DNA of 64,000 bases from contig CM059582.1 in NCBI GenBank assembly GCA_030407085.1, forward strand, positions 55,064,001 to 55,128,000, given 5' to 3'. Positions 21,801-32,295 of the stretch are shown in pieces (position 1 is the first letter of the stretch; every line of letters begins with the position of its first letter). The DNA is from Trichopria drosophilae. Its lineage: Eukaryota; Arthropoda; Insecta; Hymenoptera; Diapriidae. The notes beneath the pieces were generated by a model. The model was not told where the DNA came from, ran no database searches, and was given only the letters and a program-made list of their open reading frames with translations. A program made the translations under genes and the position numbers.

Positions 21801-21982
21801 GTTGAAACCGCTTCAATTTGTTCAGGAACTTGTATAAGTAAGGTCGATTGCATATTGTATGGAGTACATTCTTTTAATAATTTGTTAAATTCATGAATGT
21901 GTACGTCAGTTAACATACTGCAAGATCCACTGTAATTTCTTTCGCCTTTTACAATTTGACGCTCATCAGCAGTCAGTACCAT
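21801..21982 (-). pseudogene. Ulp1-like protease, N-terminal part
   Basis: Reads LTDVHIHEFNKLLKEC, then STLLIQVPEQIEAV, entering the Penelope insertion at the duplicated DQDY codons. The open frame then runs into Penelope sequence. The ATG at 21982 is plausible. It joins the catalytic part at 19540-20113 without loss of frame once the insertion is discounted. Confidence 0.7.
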
Positions 21983-22072
21983 GATGTAATTAGTAGTGAT
22001 GCAACAAAAAAATATATATTACCGTCTACAGCAAATAGTATTGAATCTCTTGCGTACCTATTGTAAAAAGAA

Positions 22073-22316
22073 ATGTCAGGGAAGGGGATGCCTTTGGAAA
22101 AAAGAAAACAGCGTGGTTTCATTTTCCTTTTCCCAGGTAGCTGGTTCAGGGTAGGAGATACTCGTACCAGCCTTTTCCAAGGTAGCTGCTCCGGGCCAAA
22201 ATCGACGGAAGGAAAGGGACGTTTGGCTATAAGATTTCATATGGAAGGGAGAAATTCTTAGAAAATGACGTGAACATTCAGACTGAAGTAGATTAATATT
22301 ATAGAAGAAGAAGAAG
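22073..22316 (+). repeat. ~240-bp dispersed repeat, copy a
   Basis: Begins ATGTCAGGGAAGGGGATGCC and ends near ATTATAGAAGAAGAAG. Copies b (23505-23747) and c (28251-28491) are in the same orientation. It contains CCAGGTAGCTGGTTCAGGGT. All copies carry open frames in places, but these are not conserved proteins. Confidence 0.85.
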
Positions 22317-23381
22317 TTCTTGTAAAATCACTTGAATGTTTTGCAATGAATATAGTCGTTACACATGATTTAATGTAATTGAATCCTCTATATCTATACT
22401 CAAACTTGTTAAATATCTACTAATAAAAATTTAGTAAAATATTGTTCCATTAATTATAATCAAAATTCTACCAATTCAGACGTGAAGAGTACTAAACTTA
22501 TAGCTAAATTTCTATTCGTCTCGGAAATTTATATAATTTATAAACATCGTTAAAAGTATAGACAAATTAGTAATGTCGTTTCATTTCATGGTTTCCATAT
22601 TAAAAACAGTTCAAAATGTCAGCGATACCACAAATAAACGCAACCTTCCATACAAAGCACCACATTTCAAACAAAAATTCTAATCTACAATTTAAGCATT
22701 CTATTCGAAACCTAAGAAAATGTTTATGTTGACTTCAATCCACTTTCTACAAAAGAAAACATCTTCAGAATTTATACCGTTCTTATTATTTTCAGTTACG
22801 TTCTGTTGATACCCGGCGATGAAATCGAGTAAAATAAAATCAAAATAAAATGGCAATAGATTCATTTGCATTAACAATAACACATGTCATTATGCACGAA
22901 ACATGATCAAAGTTAACATAGCAATCAAAAATTAAAAATTTTAAATTAAAAATTAAAATTTAAAATTTAATGCCGGTACGGCATGACTGCGAGTAAAAGC
23001 GAAAAATCTTCTACGCAGGAGTAGAAAGAAGGGACCTGCGTTCCTGGAAAAACATTGCCCCTTTCCGCCGTGCCCGGCATTACTGAGAGGGTTTACTGTA
23101 TACGTTCTTTTACTTCATATATTTATATAAAAAATTGTTAGCGAAGTCGCCAACATCATTATGAAATTAATTTATTTTCATTATTACATTAAAATAATTA
23201 TATAAATTTTTTTGATATATATATATATATCGAGCGAGTCTGGTAGAAGTGACCATAGGGAAACCTATGTTAAGTCTGAACGGCTTGCCATTGATCGATT
23301 CCAATGTAATGGCGTTTGCTGATCTTGCTATTGATGATAAATGTTAGTGATGTTAGCATTAGAAATGAATAAAATAACAGA
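22317..23381. other. Unassigned AT-rich region
   Basis: No gene or known element. Notable only for a low-complexity AAATT tract (22918-22965), a GC-richer block at 22970-23090 and a short TA repeat at 23212-23230. Confidence 0.4.
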
Positions 23382-23747
23382 ATATAATACCGTACTTTGT
23401 ACTGCCTAGTTGGTTCTAGTTGGAGACGGAATGAAATCAAATGTGATAACACTCTATATAGGAACGGTCAACACAGAACGATACAGAAGGGAAAAGCAAG
23501 AACAATGTCAGGGAAGGGGATGCCCTTTGGAAAAAAGAAAACAGCATGGTTTGATTTTCCTTTTCCCAGGTAGCTGGTTCAGGGTAGGATATACTCCTAC
23601 CAGCCTTTTCCGAGGTAGCTGCTCTGTACCAAAATCGACGGAAGGAAAGGGACGTTTGGCTATCGAATTTCATATGGAAGGGAGAAATTCTTAGAAAATG
23701 ACGTGAACATTCAGACTGAAGTAGATTAATATTATAGAAGAAGAAGA
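23382..23747 (+). repeat. ~240-bp dispersed repeat, copy b, with extended left homology
   Basis: The core 23505-23747 matches copies a and c. The left extension from 23382 (ATAATACCGTACTTTGTACT) matches 28088 onward with a deletion, so b and c share a longer ancestor. Confidence 0.85.
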
Positions 23748-23815
23748 TTTTCGTTGCATAGCAACAATATAGAAATCTTCTTAACCGCTTTGATTTAAAT
23801 AATGGGTTTCCTAGA

Positions 23816-24265
23816 GAGATGTGCATTGTGTAATGACATTACATTACCAAAATAATGCATTTCTCTCAATATCACTATATTCTAGAAAATCCTTCATTTT
23901 TGGATTATAGTTAAAATTTCATTTAAACACTATCATTACGTATAAGACAGGGCCCTGCGTAGTCTTACTGACGAGTCCAGCGGAGGACCTGGGACGAAAC
24001 GTATTTTTTAACAAATAGGCATTTTGATTTATTTTTTACCGATGGAGGGAATCTGAAACCATTAATAAATTACATTTTAAATTGGTCATATACCGTTCCA
24101 CAGGTCATCGTTTCAGAGACGGTAATTTTCACATTTTTCGGTCTCTCGATTATATCATTGTAATTATTAAGTAGCTTATATCGAAGCTGGATTTAGACAT
24201 TGTATGTTATTATTTACTTTCATGTATTTGAACCGTCATCCCAAGCAAATTTCTTACAAGAATTA
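23816..24265 (+). repeat. Hammerhead repeat family 1, copy 2
   Basis: Reverse complement of 8975-9412, in about 440 bp. The ribozyme is on the plus strand (23937-24003); the RT end (AWDDGSNT) on the minus strand at 24220-24265 is part of the shared unit. Confidence 0.88.
23937..24003 (+). ncRNA. Hammerhead ribozyme (family 1, copy 2), intact core
   Basis: Type III layout. Stem III TACGT pairs with ACGTA (23937-23941 and 23999-24003). The NUH site is GTA, with cleavage expected after A23942. Stem I TAAGAC (23943-23948) pairs perfectly with GTCTTA (23962-23967). The core CTGACGA is at 23968-23974, stem II closing GTCC (23975-23978) with GGAC (23992-23995), then GAAA at 23996-23999. All invariant hammerhead bases are present. 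Loop I (CAGGGCCCTGCG) and loop II (GCGGAGGACCTG) are nearly complementary. Self-cleavage is predicted from the sequence, not shown. Confidence 0.93.
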
Positions 24266-24715
24266 TTTAAAACATCCAGATATTCATAGTTCGGCACTAT
24301 CTCCACCCTTTGGTCTTCCCCGAATCTAAATGGTCCTAGTTTTTTGCTGTCAACGTGACCCCCTTTTCTGAAAACAACTATTTGGGTCTTCTTTAAGTTT
24401 ACTTCAAGGTCGTTCTTCTCGTAATATTTTTTTAAGGCATTCAAAATTTTCTGCATTTCCAGCCTTGAGTCAGCCAGTATCGCTATGTCGTCCGCGTTGG
24501 CAAGCAGTAATATTTCCACCAGGTGGTTCAGTGCAACACCTCTAATGCCCTCTGACTATAAATTCCTCTAGATCTGCAATAAAACAAGCGAATAATAATG
24601 GGCTCATTACTTCCCCTTGCAATACCCCCCTAGTAACCGATATTCCTTTGGAAGTCCCAAAGGCATTTCTGACCGCGACACTGGCTTTCCCATATAAGTT
24701 TTTTAATATAAATTG
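24220..24715 (-). pseudogene. Non-LTR reverse transcriptase C-terminal fragment
   Basis: Upstream pieces read YGKASVAVRN, then GVLQGEVMSPLLFACFIADL (24655-24560), the palm segment with GxxQGxxxSPLLF. The next frame (24519-24220) has NADDIAILADS (catalytic xADD), LEVNLKKTQIVVFRKGGH and YEYLDVLNN. A frameshift near 24525-24545 separates them. The type resembles R4/Dong- or RTE-like LINE enzymes, but I cannot assign the clade. Its 3' end is fused to the hammerhead repeat, as in the copy at 8975. Confidence 0.75.
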
Positions 24716-24735
24716 ATCAATTTATTTCCAGTTCC

Positions 24736-24797
24736 CACTGATCTATACACATGGATGGGGCACGCACACTGATCTATACACATGGATGGGGCACGCA
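24736..24797 (+). repeat. 31-bp perfect tandem duplication
   Basis: CACTGATCTATACACATGGA and the next 11 bases occur twice in a row (24736-24766 and 24767-24797). Confidence 0.95.
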
Positions 24798-25559
24798 TAT
24801 GTCGGCGGCCGTATGCGTGATATAAGACAGGCAATTATCCAATATGGCGGAGAGGGACCGAGGGCGCACGAATAAATCCGAAGCCCGCCAAGCCCGAAGT
24901 CCTCACTGGAATGATGGCGCGCTATTCAAAATGATCTTGAAAAGTTTCGTGTACAAAACCTAATAGAAATTGAAAAAAATTGATTAATGTATATAATTGA
25001 TTTCTCGATTCATGAAATCAACTTTTATTATATAAAAAAAAATTATTAAGACATTTAATAATTGTTTTCTCGAGTTTAAAAAAAAGCCCTTTTCGAAAAT
25101 AATTGTAGAAGTCGTAATTCCTAACTACTAGCTCTTCAATCTTGAAAAAAATCTTTTTAAACATGCGCCATAGTGCAAAAAAATAAAAACCCTATTTTTA
25201 TTCGATTTATTGTATTTTAAAGATATTCCACTTCATAAAAGGATTGAAGAAATATGTAATTGTATATATTTTAGTAACCTGTCTGGTTTTTTCTCTAGAG
25301 AGTATAAAATGATGAGCAAGATGATTGAAAAAAAATAAGAAACCCTATTTTAATCAGGTTTATGAAATTTTTTCAAATTTTTTTTTGTTTTCAAAATAAT
25401 TTTAATTAATATTAGTCTGGGATAATATATTTAAGTGTTTGTACTTGCATAAGTCTCTATATTTATTTGTAATTTAAGGGCTGAGGAAAAGCCGTAAAGG
25501 GGTGAAATTCTCCGAAAAAGTTCCATTTTCCACCTCAAAAATGAAAAAGAAACCATTTT
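24798..25559. other. Unassigned AT-rich region
   Basis: Includes an AATATGGCGGAG motif at 24840. Otherwise no genes, inverted repeats or tandem repeats that I can support. Confidence 0.4.
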
Positions 25560-25976
25560 TAAATTTTTAAAAACGCCGGGATTCAGATGAAAATCGGTAG
25601 TAAGGGGTTTTCGAGATCGCTGATTACGAATCCGATGTCAGTTTTTCAGAAATCAAAATGACGGATACAATATGGCGAACAGAAATGCGAAACTAGAGAC
25701 TGGAAGGTTATCGTAGTAAGTTTCAAAAAAAAATGCGCTTATTTTCCGTTCTGATTGAATCTATACATTCCTTTATACTAGTTTTTGTTTCGTTGTTTTG
25801 TCCTTTAACATTTAGCGGAGGCCCGGCGTTTTCCCCCCTTCCTCCGTCGCGCTTGTCCTTTGTTTTCTTTTCGCAATCGGGAAAAGTCCTCCACTGACGT
25901 CATTAATTCCATTGCCTATATATATACTCATCCACGACGGCAAGTGGAGCGGTAGTGAATTAGTGTCATACGAGCG

Positions 25977-26108
25977 TTATTGCCTCGCTCGCTAAAGCTC
26001 GCTCGGAATGTGAAATTTTTGGTGCGTCTTTTATTAGAATGGATGTGAATTTTGTTAAATTGATACAAATATTTAATAAATTGTTATGTTATGAAATCTT
26101 ATTTCCAA
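25977..26108 (+). repeat. Dispersed 131-bp repeat, second copy
   Basis: Partner of 9438-9568, same orientation. It begins CCTCGCTCGCTAAAGCTCGC. Confidence 0.85.
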
Positions 26109-26185
26109 AAGTCATAAAGGAAGAACGATTTATTTCATTATTTTATTTATTACATCGCCAATGCCGTAACGTTTCTTAATTCATA

Positions 26186-26206
26186 TATATATATATATAT
26201 ATATAT
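26186..26206. repeat. (AT)n microsatellite
   Basis: About 21 bases of perfect alternating AT. Confidence 0.95.
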
Positions 26207-27198
26207 GGGTAAATCTCTCGAAAAGGACAAATTCAGAGTTAAGATAAAATTAAAAAAAAAGTATCAAAAATATTGATGTGAATGTTCCTATGGAAAGAGG
26301 AGGACCAAAATAAGTCCCCAAAATACGTTGTTACAATCTTTATAAATATTATTGTTTAAAAAATAATTGTTTAATGTAAAATAATTGTTAATTTTTTTGT
26401 TACAAGTACCGGTATTGAATCAGCTTGAGATTTGTCACTCAGGGGTTTTCGAGGTCGCTGATTAGGAATTTGGCATCATATTTTAAAAGTTCAAAATGGC
26501 GGATCCAATATGGCGGATAAAATTAAAAAAATTGATTGGACTCGCTTGAAATTGATAACTAGGGGGTTTTCGGGGTTAGCGATTACGAATCTAGAGTTAA
26601 ATTTACAGAATTCAAAAGTCAATGCAATGTGACGGATGATTTTTTAGAAATTCATTAATTTGTCTTAAAAATGATTACTTATAGTTTTTTAAAAATTTCC
26701 AAAAAACATCCGCTACCTTGAAATTTAAAATGTTTAAACTAACATCAAATTCGAAATTAGCTACCCCAAAAGCCTCAAGTAACAAAATTTAAGCAATATT
26801 TTAAACATTTCTAAATATTTCATCCGCCATTTTAGATCCGCCATTTCGAATTCTAAACCTAACATCAAATTCAAAATCAGCGACCCCAAACGCCCCAACT
26901 AACAAAATGTGGGTTATATTTAACAAATTTTCAAAGATTTCGTGTGTCATTTTGGATCCGCCAATTTGGATTCTAAAACTAACATCAAATTCAAAATCAG
27001 CGACCTCAAAAACCCCTGAATAACAAATTTTAGACTATTTCACAAAATTTTTAAATATTTCGTCAGCCATATTGAATCCGCCATTTTGAATTTTGAAAAA
27101 CTAACATCAGATTTGTAATAAGCGACTCCAGAAATCCTTGAGAAACGATTTTCAAATTTATTTAACATTTAGATAACAAAAAACTGAAAATGTACTGG

Positions 27199-27796
27199 CG
27201 GTTACGGAGTGGAGTTTTTTTCTTCCTGCGGCAGCTCGAAAATATGTTGATTCTAATTTAAAAGAATAAATTTTATAAATAAAGAATCAATAGTATTTGA
27301 AATATTTTAGTCTAATAAAAGAATATTTTAAACATTATTTATAATATCTTTTATTAACTTACCAAAATATACAATTTACTGCGGTTACGGAGTGGAGTTT
27401 TATTTGTGTCGATGACTCGTGTTGAACTGAAAATCTCATTTATACTGAATATTTTCTTTTTTTACAACCAAATTCGCACTGACCTTTAATCACGCCGATA
27501 TTATAAACATTGTTTACCTCTGCATTGCTTCTTGAACATGCTTGTTTACATTTACTACTTATATTTGCGACCGGTTACGGAGTGGAGTTTTCAATCGTGC
27601 ACAAAAGTAATTTAATTCTAAGAAATAGAAATTGGTATATTTTGCCTTACCCCTTCCGGAATCGACTCAAATATAGAATAATTAAGAAATATTGCTAGCC
27701 AAATGATATTATTAGATTGCAGATTGAACGTAATATTTATTATTTGGATAAAATTTGCTCCATGCACGGTTACAGAGTGGAGTTTTTTCACCATAT
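27199..27796 (+). repeat. Four copies of a 20-nt motif at ~190-bp spacing
   Basis: CGGTTACGGAGTGGAGTTTT starts at 27199, 27382 and 27572, with a one-base variant (CGGTTACAGAG) at 27777; spacings are 183, 190 and 205 bp. The intervening sequences do not look alike. The conserved part is therefore short and regularly placed, unlike an ordinary satellite. Function unknown. Confidence 0.85.
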
Positions 27797-28087
27797 AAAC
27801 ATGAATATTTCAAATACTATGAAATTTCTACTTTTTTCCTACTATGGTCTTGTTAAACATTGATAAATACTATCATATGACCGTCATAATTTTTAATAAT
27901 TTTAAATACTTTCAGAAAAAATGTCAAGAACGTGTCATTTGTTCTTTTTGGGAGAATCACCCATATTCACAAGAAATTAACAGCGCAGTTGCTACCAGCA
28001 TGACCTTAAGATGGTTTCAATGTTAAAAATGAAAAACTACGGGGGGCGTTACCTGGACTACATGTTCGACGACCCCGGACACGGAAT

Positions 28088-28491
28088 ACAATACCGTACT
28101 TTGTACTCCCAGCGTAATTTCGTACTTCTTACCTGATCTATGTGGATGACTGCCTAGCTATCCAGAATGCTAGTTGGAGACTGAACGAAATCAAAGGTGA
28201 AAACACTCTATATAGAAACGGTAAACGATATAGAAGGAAAAGCAAGCACAATGAAAGGGAAGGGGAAGCCTTTAGAAAAAATAAAACAGCATGGTTTCAT
28301 TTTCCTTTTCCCAGGTAGCTGGTTCAGGGTATGATATACTCCTACCAGCCTTTTCCGAGGTAGCTACTCCGGGCCAAAATCGACGGAAGGAAAGGGACGT
28401 TTTACTATCGGATTTCATATGAAAGGGAGAGATGTGTAGAAAATGACGTGAACATTCAGACTGAAGTAGATTAATATTATAGAAGAAGATA
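28088..28491 (+). repeat. ~240-bp dispersed repeat, copy c, with RT-like leader
   Basis: The core 28251-28491 matches copies a and b. The leader 28088-28250 reads YLIYVDDCLAIQNASWRLNE in one frame, which resembles the catalytic YVDD box of a reverse transcriptase, so the repeat may be the 3' part of a retroelement. The reading is short and should be treated as a hint. Confidence 0.7.
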
Positions 28492-28708
28492 TATAAGTGC
28501 TGCAACAGATCACGGATTCTGGCGTAAAAAAAGGTCATTAGGATTCTTAACAATTCTGGACGGTGTAAGCCACCAGAGGAGCCTGTCATCTAAAACCACT
28601 TGCATATTCTTTTCATTTTGAAACTGCTCTTTTCAGATTGTTTATAAATGTAATAGTTTAAAATCGATTGTAAAATTTGACCTATTAAAACTAAAAAGCA
28701 GGAAATAA

Positions 28709-29181
28709 TTAATAAATAAAAAATTCTTTTTAAAAACCTCGTTTTTATAAATGGACTAAAACGGATAAAATAATTTTTCCCATCCACACAGGTCACTAAT
28801 ACCATGCCGAAATAAATACGCAATAATTTTTCATTTTATTAGGAAATAAAATATTTGTAAGACTTAAAATGGAAAACGTGGGGCGCAATAGAGGTAACAG
28901 AAATGACTCTTCGACGAACAATAACAAATGAGAAACTTATGTTTAAATGAACCATATGACACGCTAGTTTAGACATGCTAGTCATGTCTGTTATCTCTAT
29001 TGCGCCCCACGTTTTCCATTTTAAGTCTTACAAATATTTTATTTCCTAATAAAATGAAAAATTATTGCGTATTTATTTCGGCATGGTATTAGTGACCTGT
29101 GTGGATGAGAAAAATTATTTTATCCTTTTTAGTCCATTTATAAAAACGTGGTTTTTAAAAAGAATTTTTCATTTATTAATT
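28709..29181. repeat. Large foldback (arms ~195 bp)
   Basis: Bases 28709-28902 are complementary to 28986-29181 with few mismatches. The 83-bp loop has a short direct repeat (CATGCTAGTCATG). No coding content; open frames in both arms are mirror images of non-coding sequence. Confidence 0.9.
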
Positions 29182-29315
29182 TTATATATCATTTTCATTA
29201 ATGAATCCGCCCAACAGTCAGGGACCTCTTCGTTACTCATTACTGGTCCTTATAAGGGAACTAGGTATGTTAGCAAGTGGTGGGAATGCCGATCGAAAAA
29301 ATTCATACCACTCTA

Positions 29316-29559
29316 TTAACCCATTAACGCCTGAAATGGCATTTTTTATACTTCATTTTCAATCAAGTATTTCGTATCAAAATCGAAGTTGAAACCAATT
29401 GAAAGGTACATATCCTATTGTTTTCGAGGTCACTCTTTTAACCCATTAACGCCTGAAATGGCATTTTTTATACTTCATTTTCAATCAAGTATTTCGTATC
29501 AAAATCGAAGTTGAAACCAATTGAAAGGTACATATCCTATTGTTTTCGAGGTCACTCTT
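29316..29559 (+). repeat. Perfect 122-bp tandem duplication
   Basis: Units 29316-29437 and 29438-29559 start TTAACCCATTAACGCCTGAA. A diverged relative with the same opening TTAACCCATTAACG lies at 61163. Confidence 0.95.
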
Positions 29560-29697
29560 CAAGATTCCGAGGTCAAAATTGAGTTTCAGCCATCAGGAAT
29601 TCCAATATGGCGCCGAATTTTTTAAAAAATTCCAAAAAATTGGGAATTATTTATTCCTATCAATTTTTTTCGAGCTATTAGAATATTGGACGAAAGA

Positions 29698-29905
29698 ATC
29701 CCGCTAAACATGTAACATAAATGGAACGTTACATTTTATCCCATTTATGGCAAAAAAGTAACGTTTTATAACAACGCCTTGTTGCAGTTTTAAAAACGTT
29801 TTGCGGAATCGTTTTTGCAACGTCACAAAATCACCAAGAAATTGTAAAACGTCGCGTTCACGTTACTAACGTAACATTCATGTAATGTTACGAATGCGAC
29901 GTTTC
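29698..29905. repeat. ACGT-rich repeat, inverted partner at 39865-40191
   Basis: Opens TCCCGCTAAAC; the partner closes with the complement GTTTAGCGGGA at 40181-40191. Both contain many AACGTT/GACGTTT words (GCGACGTTTCGTAGACG here, GCGACGTTTACGAAAC there). Likely a non-autonomous element family; ends not resolved. Confidence 0.6.
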
Positions 29906-30127
29906 GTAGACGTGCATAGTCGAAAAGCCCCCAAGCGGGCTCGATTGTTACCAACTCAGACTTCAATTATCGGAAGCGTTCGGCTATATTCGGAACCTCC
30001 GACATATTGCTGAAATTTGTCCGTAGAGCAATGATCATTTACGAAATTCGGTGAACAAAATTCATCCGTACTCTGTGTGATAAAAAACTCTCTAAATATA
30101 TATTTTATACACAGCTTTTTTAATAAC
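29906..30127. other. Unassigned sequence upstream of transposase remnant
   Basis: GC-richer than its surroundings (AAGCGGGCTCGATTGTTACC). It could be a 5' leader of the following pseudogene. Nothing is recognised. Confidence 0.35.
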
Positions 30128-31560
30128 ATGGAACAGGCTCATACTTTTAGCAACTTAAGTGGAAAGGATGGAAAAGAGGTAAAGTATACATATGTATGTT
30201 TATTATTCTTTCCATTTATAAAGTCTTCTGTTTTTGTGTTTGTTTAACTTTCTTTCATTTATGTGTTCTTTCAGTTATATGCATAATTAATTACCAAAAC
30301 TTTATCCTCTTAATTAATTGAAAATAAAAATATGGGTAAAGTAAAGAAATGTTTTGTCACAAAAAGAAACATACGTCGAATAGTGAACAAATAATTTTTG
30401 CAAACTTTATCATCTACTCGTCCCTCGTTTAAAATGCCAAATGACGAAGGTGCCCTATTGCAATGTAATTTAGATGAAGCTGCATTCAAACCGTATAGTA
30501 CGGAAAATAAAACGAAACCTACAAATACTGATTTTCAATCTATGCAAATTGTAAATAAAAAATTTGGAGGTAGAGTAGAAAATAATTCTGACGATAGTCA
30601 CAGCTGCTCTGTCGAAAACGAAGTTTATGAAATGGACCCGACAAATCAAACAGTTGAGCCAGATAAACGTCCATTAGTAACGAAGGATATATACGAAAAC
30701 ATAAAATTGTGGTTCCTTAAATACTGAGTCAACATGCGATGAATGAATTATTAGACATTCTTCGAGTACCATATCCAAACCTTCCTGCAGATTCACGTAC
30801 CTTATTGAAAACACCATATTCTTGTTCGTACGAAATAATAAGTGTTCCTCCCGGTAATTATTGTCATATCGGCATCGAAAATAATATCCGCAAACTTGTG
30901 ACAAACAATATATTTTTGCAAAATACTTTATTTGAAACTGTAGAATCGGTAGGTTTACTACCAGTTAGCATAAATATAGATGGGACTACCAATTTCGAAA
31001 AGCTCAACTAGTCAATTCTGGACAATTCTCATGTCTGTGGATATAAGCGATTCAAAAGTTCTAAATGTTTCCAAACCGTTTGCAGTTGGAATCTATCACG
31101 GATACAAAAAAGCTCATGATCCACAACAGTTTTTTAATGTATTCATATCAGAATTTAAACACCTTCAAGAAAATGGCTTCACTTTACATAATAAAATAGT
31201 AAAAATAATGGTTGATTAATTACTTTGCGATGCTCCAGCAAAATCATTTGTTCTATCTATAAAAGGCCATACAGGTTATAATAGCTGCACAAAGTGCACT
31301 CAGAGAGAAAAGTATATCAATGGACGAATATCACTTCTGGAAACTAAAGTAACATTGAGAACCGGTAAAACTTTTGAAGAAAAATTAGACGATGATTTTC
31401 ACAATGGCACAAGTCCTTTTGAAGATATAAAAATGGGTTTAATGTCCCAAGTATCACTTGATGGCATGCACCTGGTGTTTCTTAGCGTGATAAAAATACT
31501 TATAAAGTTCTGGGTTTGAAGAAAAAAGAATAGAAAGATATGTAAAAATCCATCATCTAG
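30128..31560 (+). pseudogene. Insect transposase-like gene, frameshifted
   Basis: A possible first exon begins at ATG 30129 and has a donor-like GAG/GTAAAG near 30180. Coding similarity is clear from 30398: an acidic N-terminal region, then (after a shift near 30722) MNELLDILRVPYPNLPADSR, LLKTPYSCSYEII, INIDGLPISK (after a shift near 30978), QFWTILM, VGIYHGYKKAHDPQQFFNVF, CDAPAKSFVL, KGHTGYNSCTKCTQREKYIN and GMHLVFLSVIKIL. This order of segments is that of a widespread insect transposase-like family with an INIDGLP segment and a CDAPA...CTKC zinc site. I cannot name the superfamily with confidence (tnp2/CACTA-like is possible). Two frameshifts and a stop near 31218 make it dead. Confidence 0.65.
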
Positions 31561-31725
31561 CTGAAAAATCTAAATTTAAAAATCCCAGAACGCTTTTATC
31601 AAGGATACATTAATGTATATCATTGTTGTAATGTGTAGTTTTTTATGTATTCATGTTGTATGTATCGGTCGACTCATCTACAATTTAATGATTGATACAC
31701 AGACACGCGATTTCGAAGAAGGACC

Positions 31726-31944
31726 CTGGTGAACATTTCCGTAAAATCATATGATAAATCATATGAGATTTTTATAATTTCTTTAATATCTTAGAGGAAT
31801 GCAGATGATTGTAATTCATTTTCTCATATTATTATTATTTCTTATAATTACATGAGAAATCACATGAAAAGTTTTCCGGATCGTCTGATATTTTAAAAAT
31901 CTCATATGATTTATCATATGATATTACGAACATTTTCAGTAGGG
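31726..31944. mobile_element. ~220-bp MITE
   Basis: Inverted ends of ~50 bp: GTAAAATCATATGATAAATC ... and the complement ... GATTTATCATATGATATTAC. The interior has ATGAGAAATCACATGAAAAG. No coding capacity; target duplication not clear. Confidence 0.75.
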
Positions 31945-32295
31945 GAGAAGTCGATCGGTTCGTCAATTCGAAAGCTTAGAAAAGTTCCTTCTTATCCTCC
32001 CGATCGTTAAGTTTGTTTGTTTGTTTGTTTATTTAATAAGCCTTGGTTGCGAATGTCGCGTTACCTTATGGCTAAAAAGAAAATCTTTGTACAGAATAAA
32101 TTTACAATATAATTTGCTACAACTATATTACAACTAACGAGTGAGTTAGGGCAGGATTTGGACTGTGAATGAAGATATAAGATAATAGTAAATACATAAA
32201 TACGAAGGATCCGACTGATAGTTTATATTATCAAAATAGACGCATAGTAGTGTGTAATGATAGTGATGGTAAATAATAGTGGATAGAATAGCTAA

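Larger units (their letters stand above)
11060..21985 (-). mobile_element. Decayed Helitron with later nested insertions
   Basis: On the minus strand, pieces of one element follow in order from high to low coordinates: Ulp1-like protease (21985-19540), N-terminal zinc region (19536-18558), linker (18497-18215), Rep HUH domain (17271-16226), Rep tyrosine segment (15088-14893), and linker plus PIF1-type helicase (13244-11063). Helitrons transpose by rolling-circle replication using Rep and helicase. Insertions at 20129-21785, 18450-18557, 17274-18212, 15089-16225 and 13245-14892 split the coding region. Removing them would leave about 5.5 kb, the usual size. The terminal TC and CTRR ends were not identified. 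Confidence 0.9.
25560..27145 (+). repeat. Degenerate array of GACCCC/GGCGGAT modules
   Basis: Repeated pairs of two phrases: a 'GATTACGAATCTG' or its complement next to GGGGTCGCTGA, and CAAAATGGCGGATCCAATATG. From about 26740 the complement forms a tandem series with ~118-bp spacing (AACATCAAATTCAAAATCAG then CGACCCC at 26758, 26870, 26990 and 27110). Copies are diverged. The same module occurs singly at 8690, 29560, 60470 and 61480. Interrupted by the repeat at 25977-26108. Confidence 0.8.

Noticed and set aside
27199..27796. CRISPR-like array
   Set aside because: The repeat is 20 nt, but spacers are ~165-185 bp and the surroundings are clearly eukaryotic transposon sequence.
31981..32035. 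Telomere-like repeat
   Set aside because: The GTTT run is the 3' tail of the retrotransposon; no TTAGG-type repeat is present in the window.
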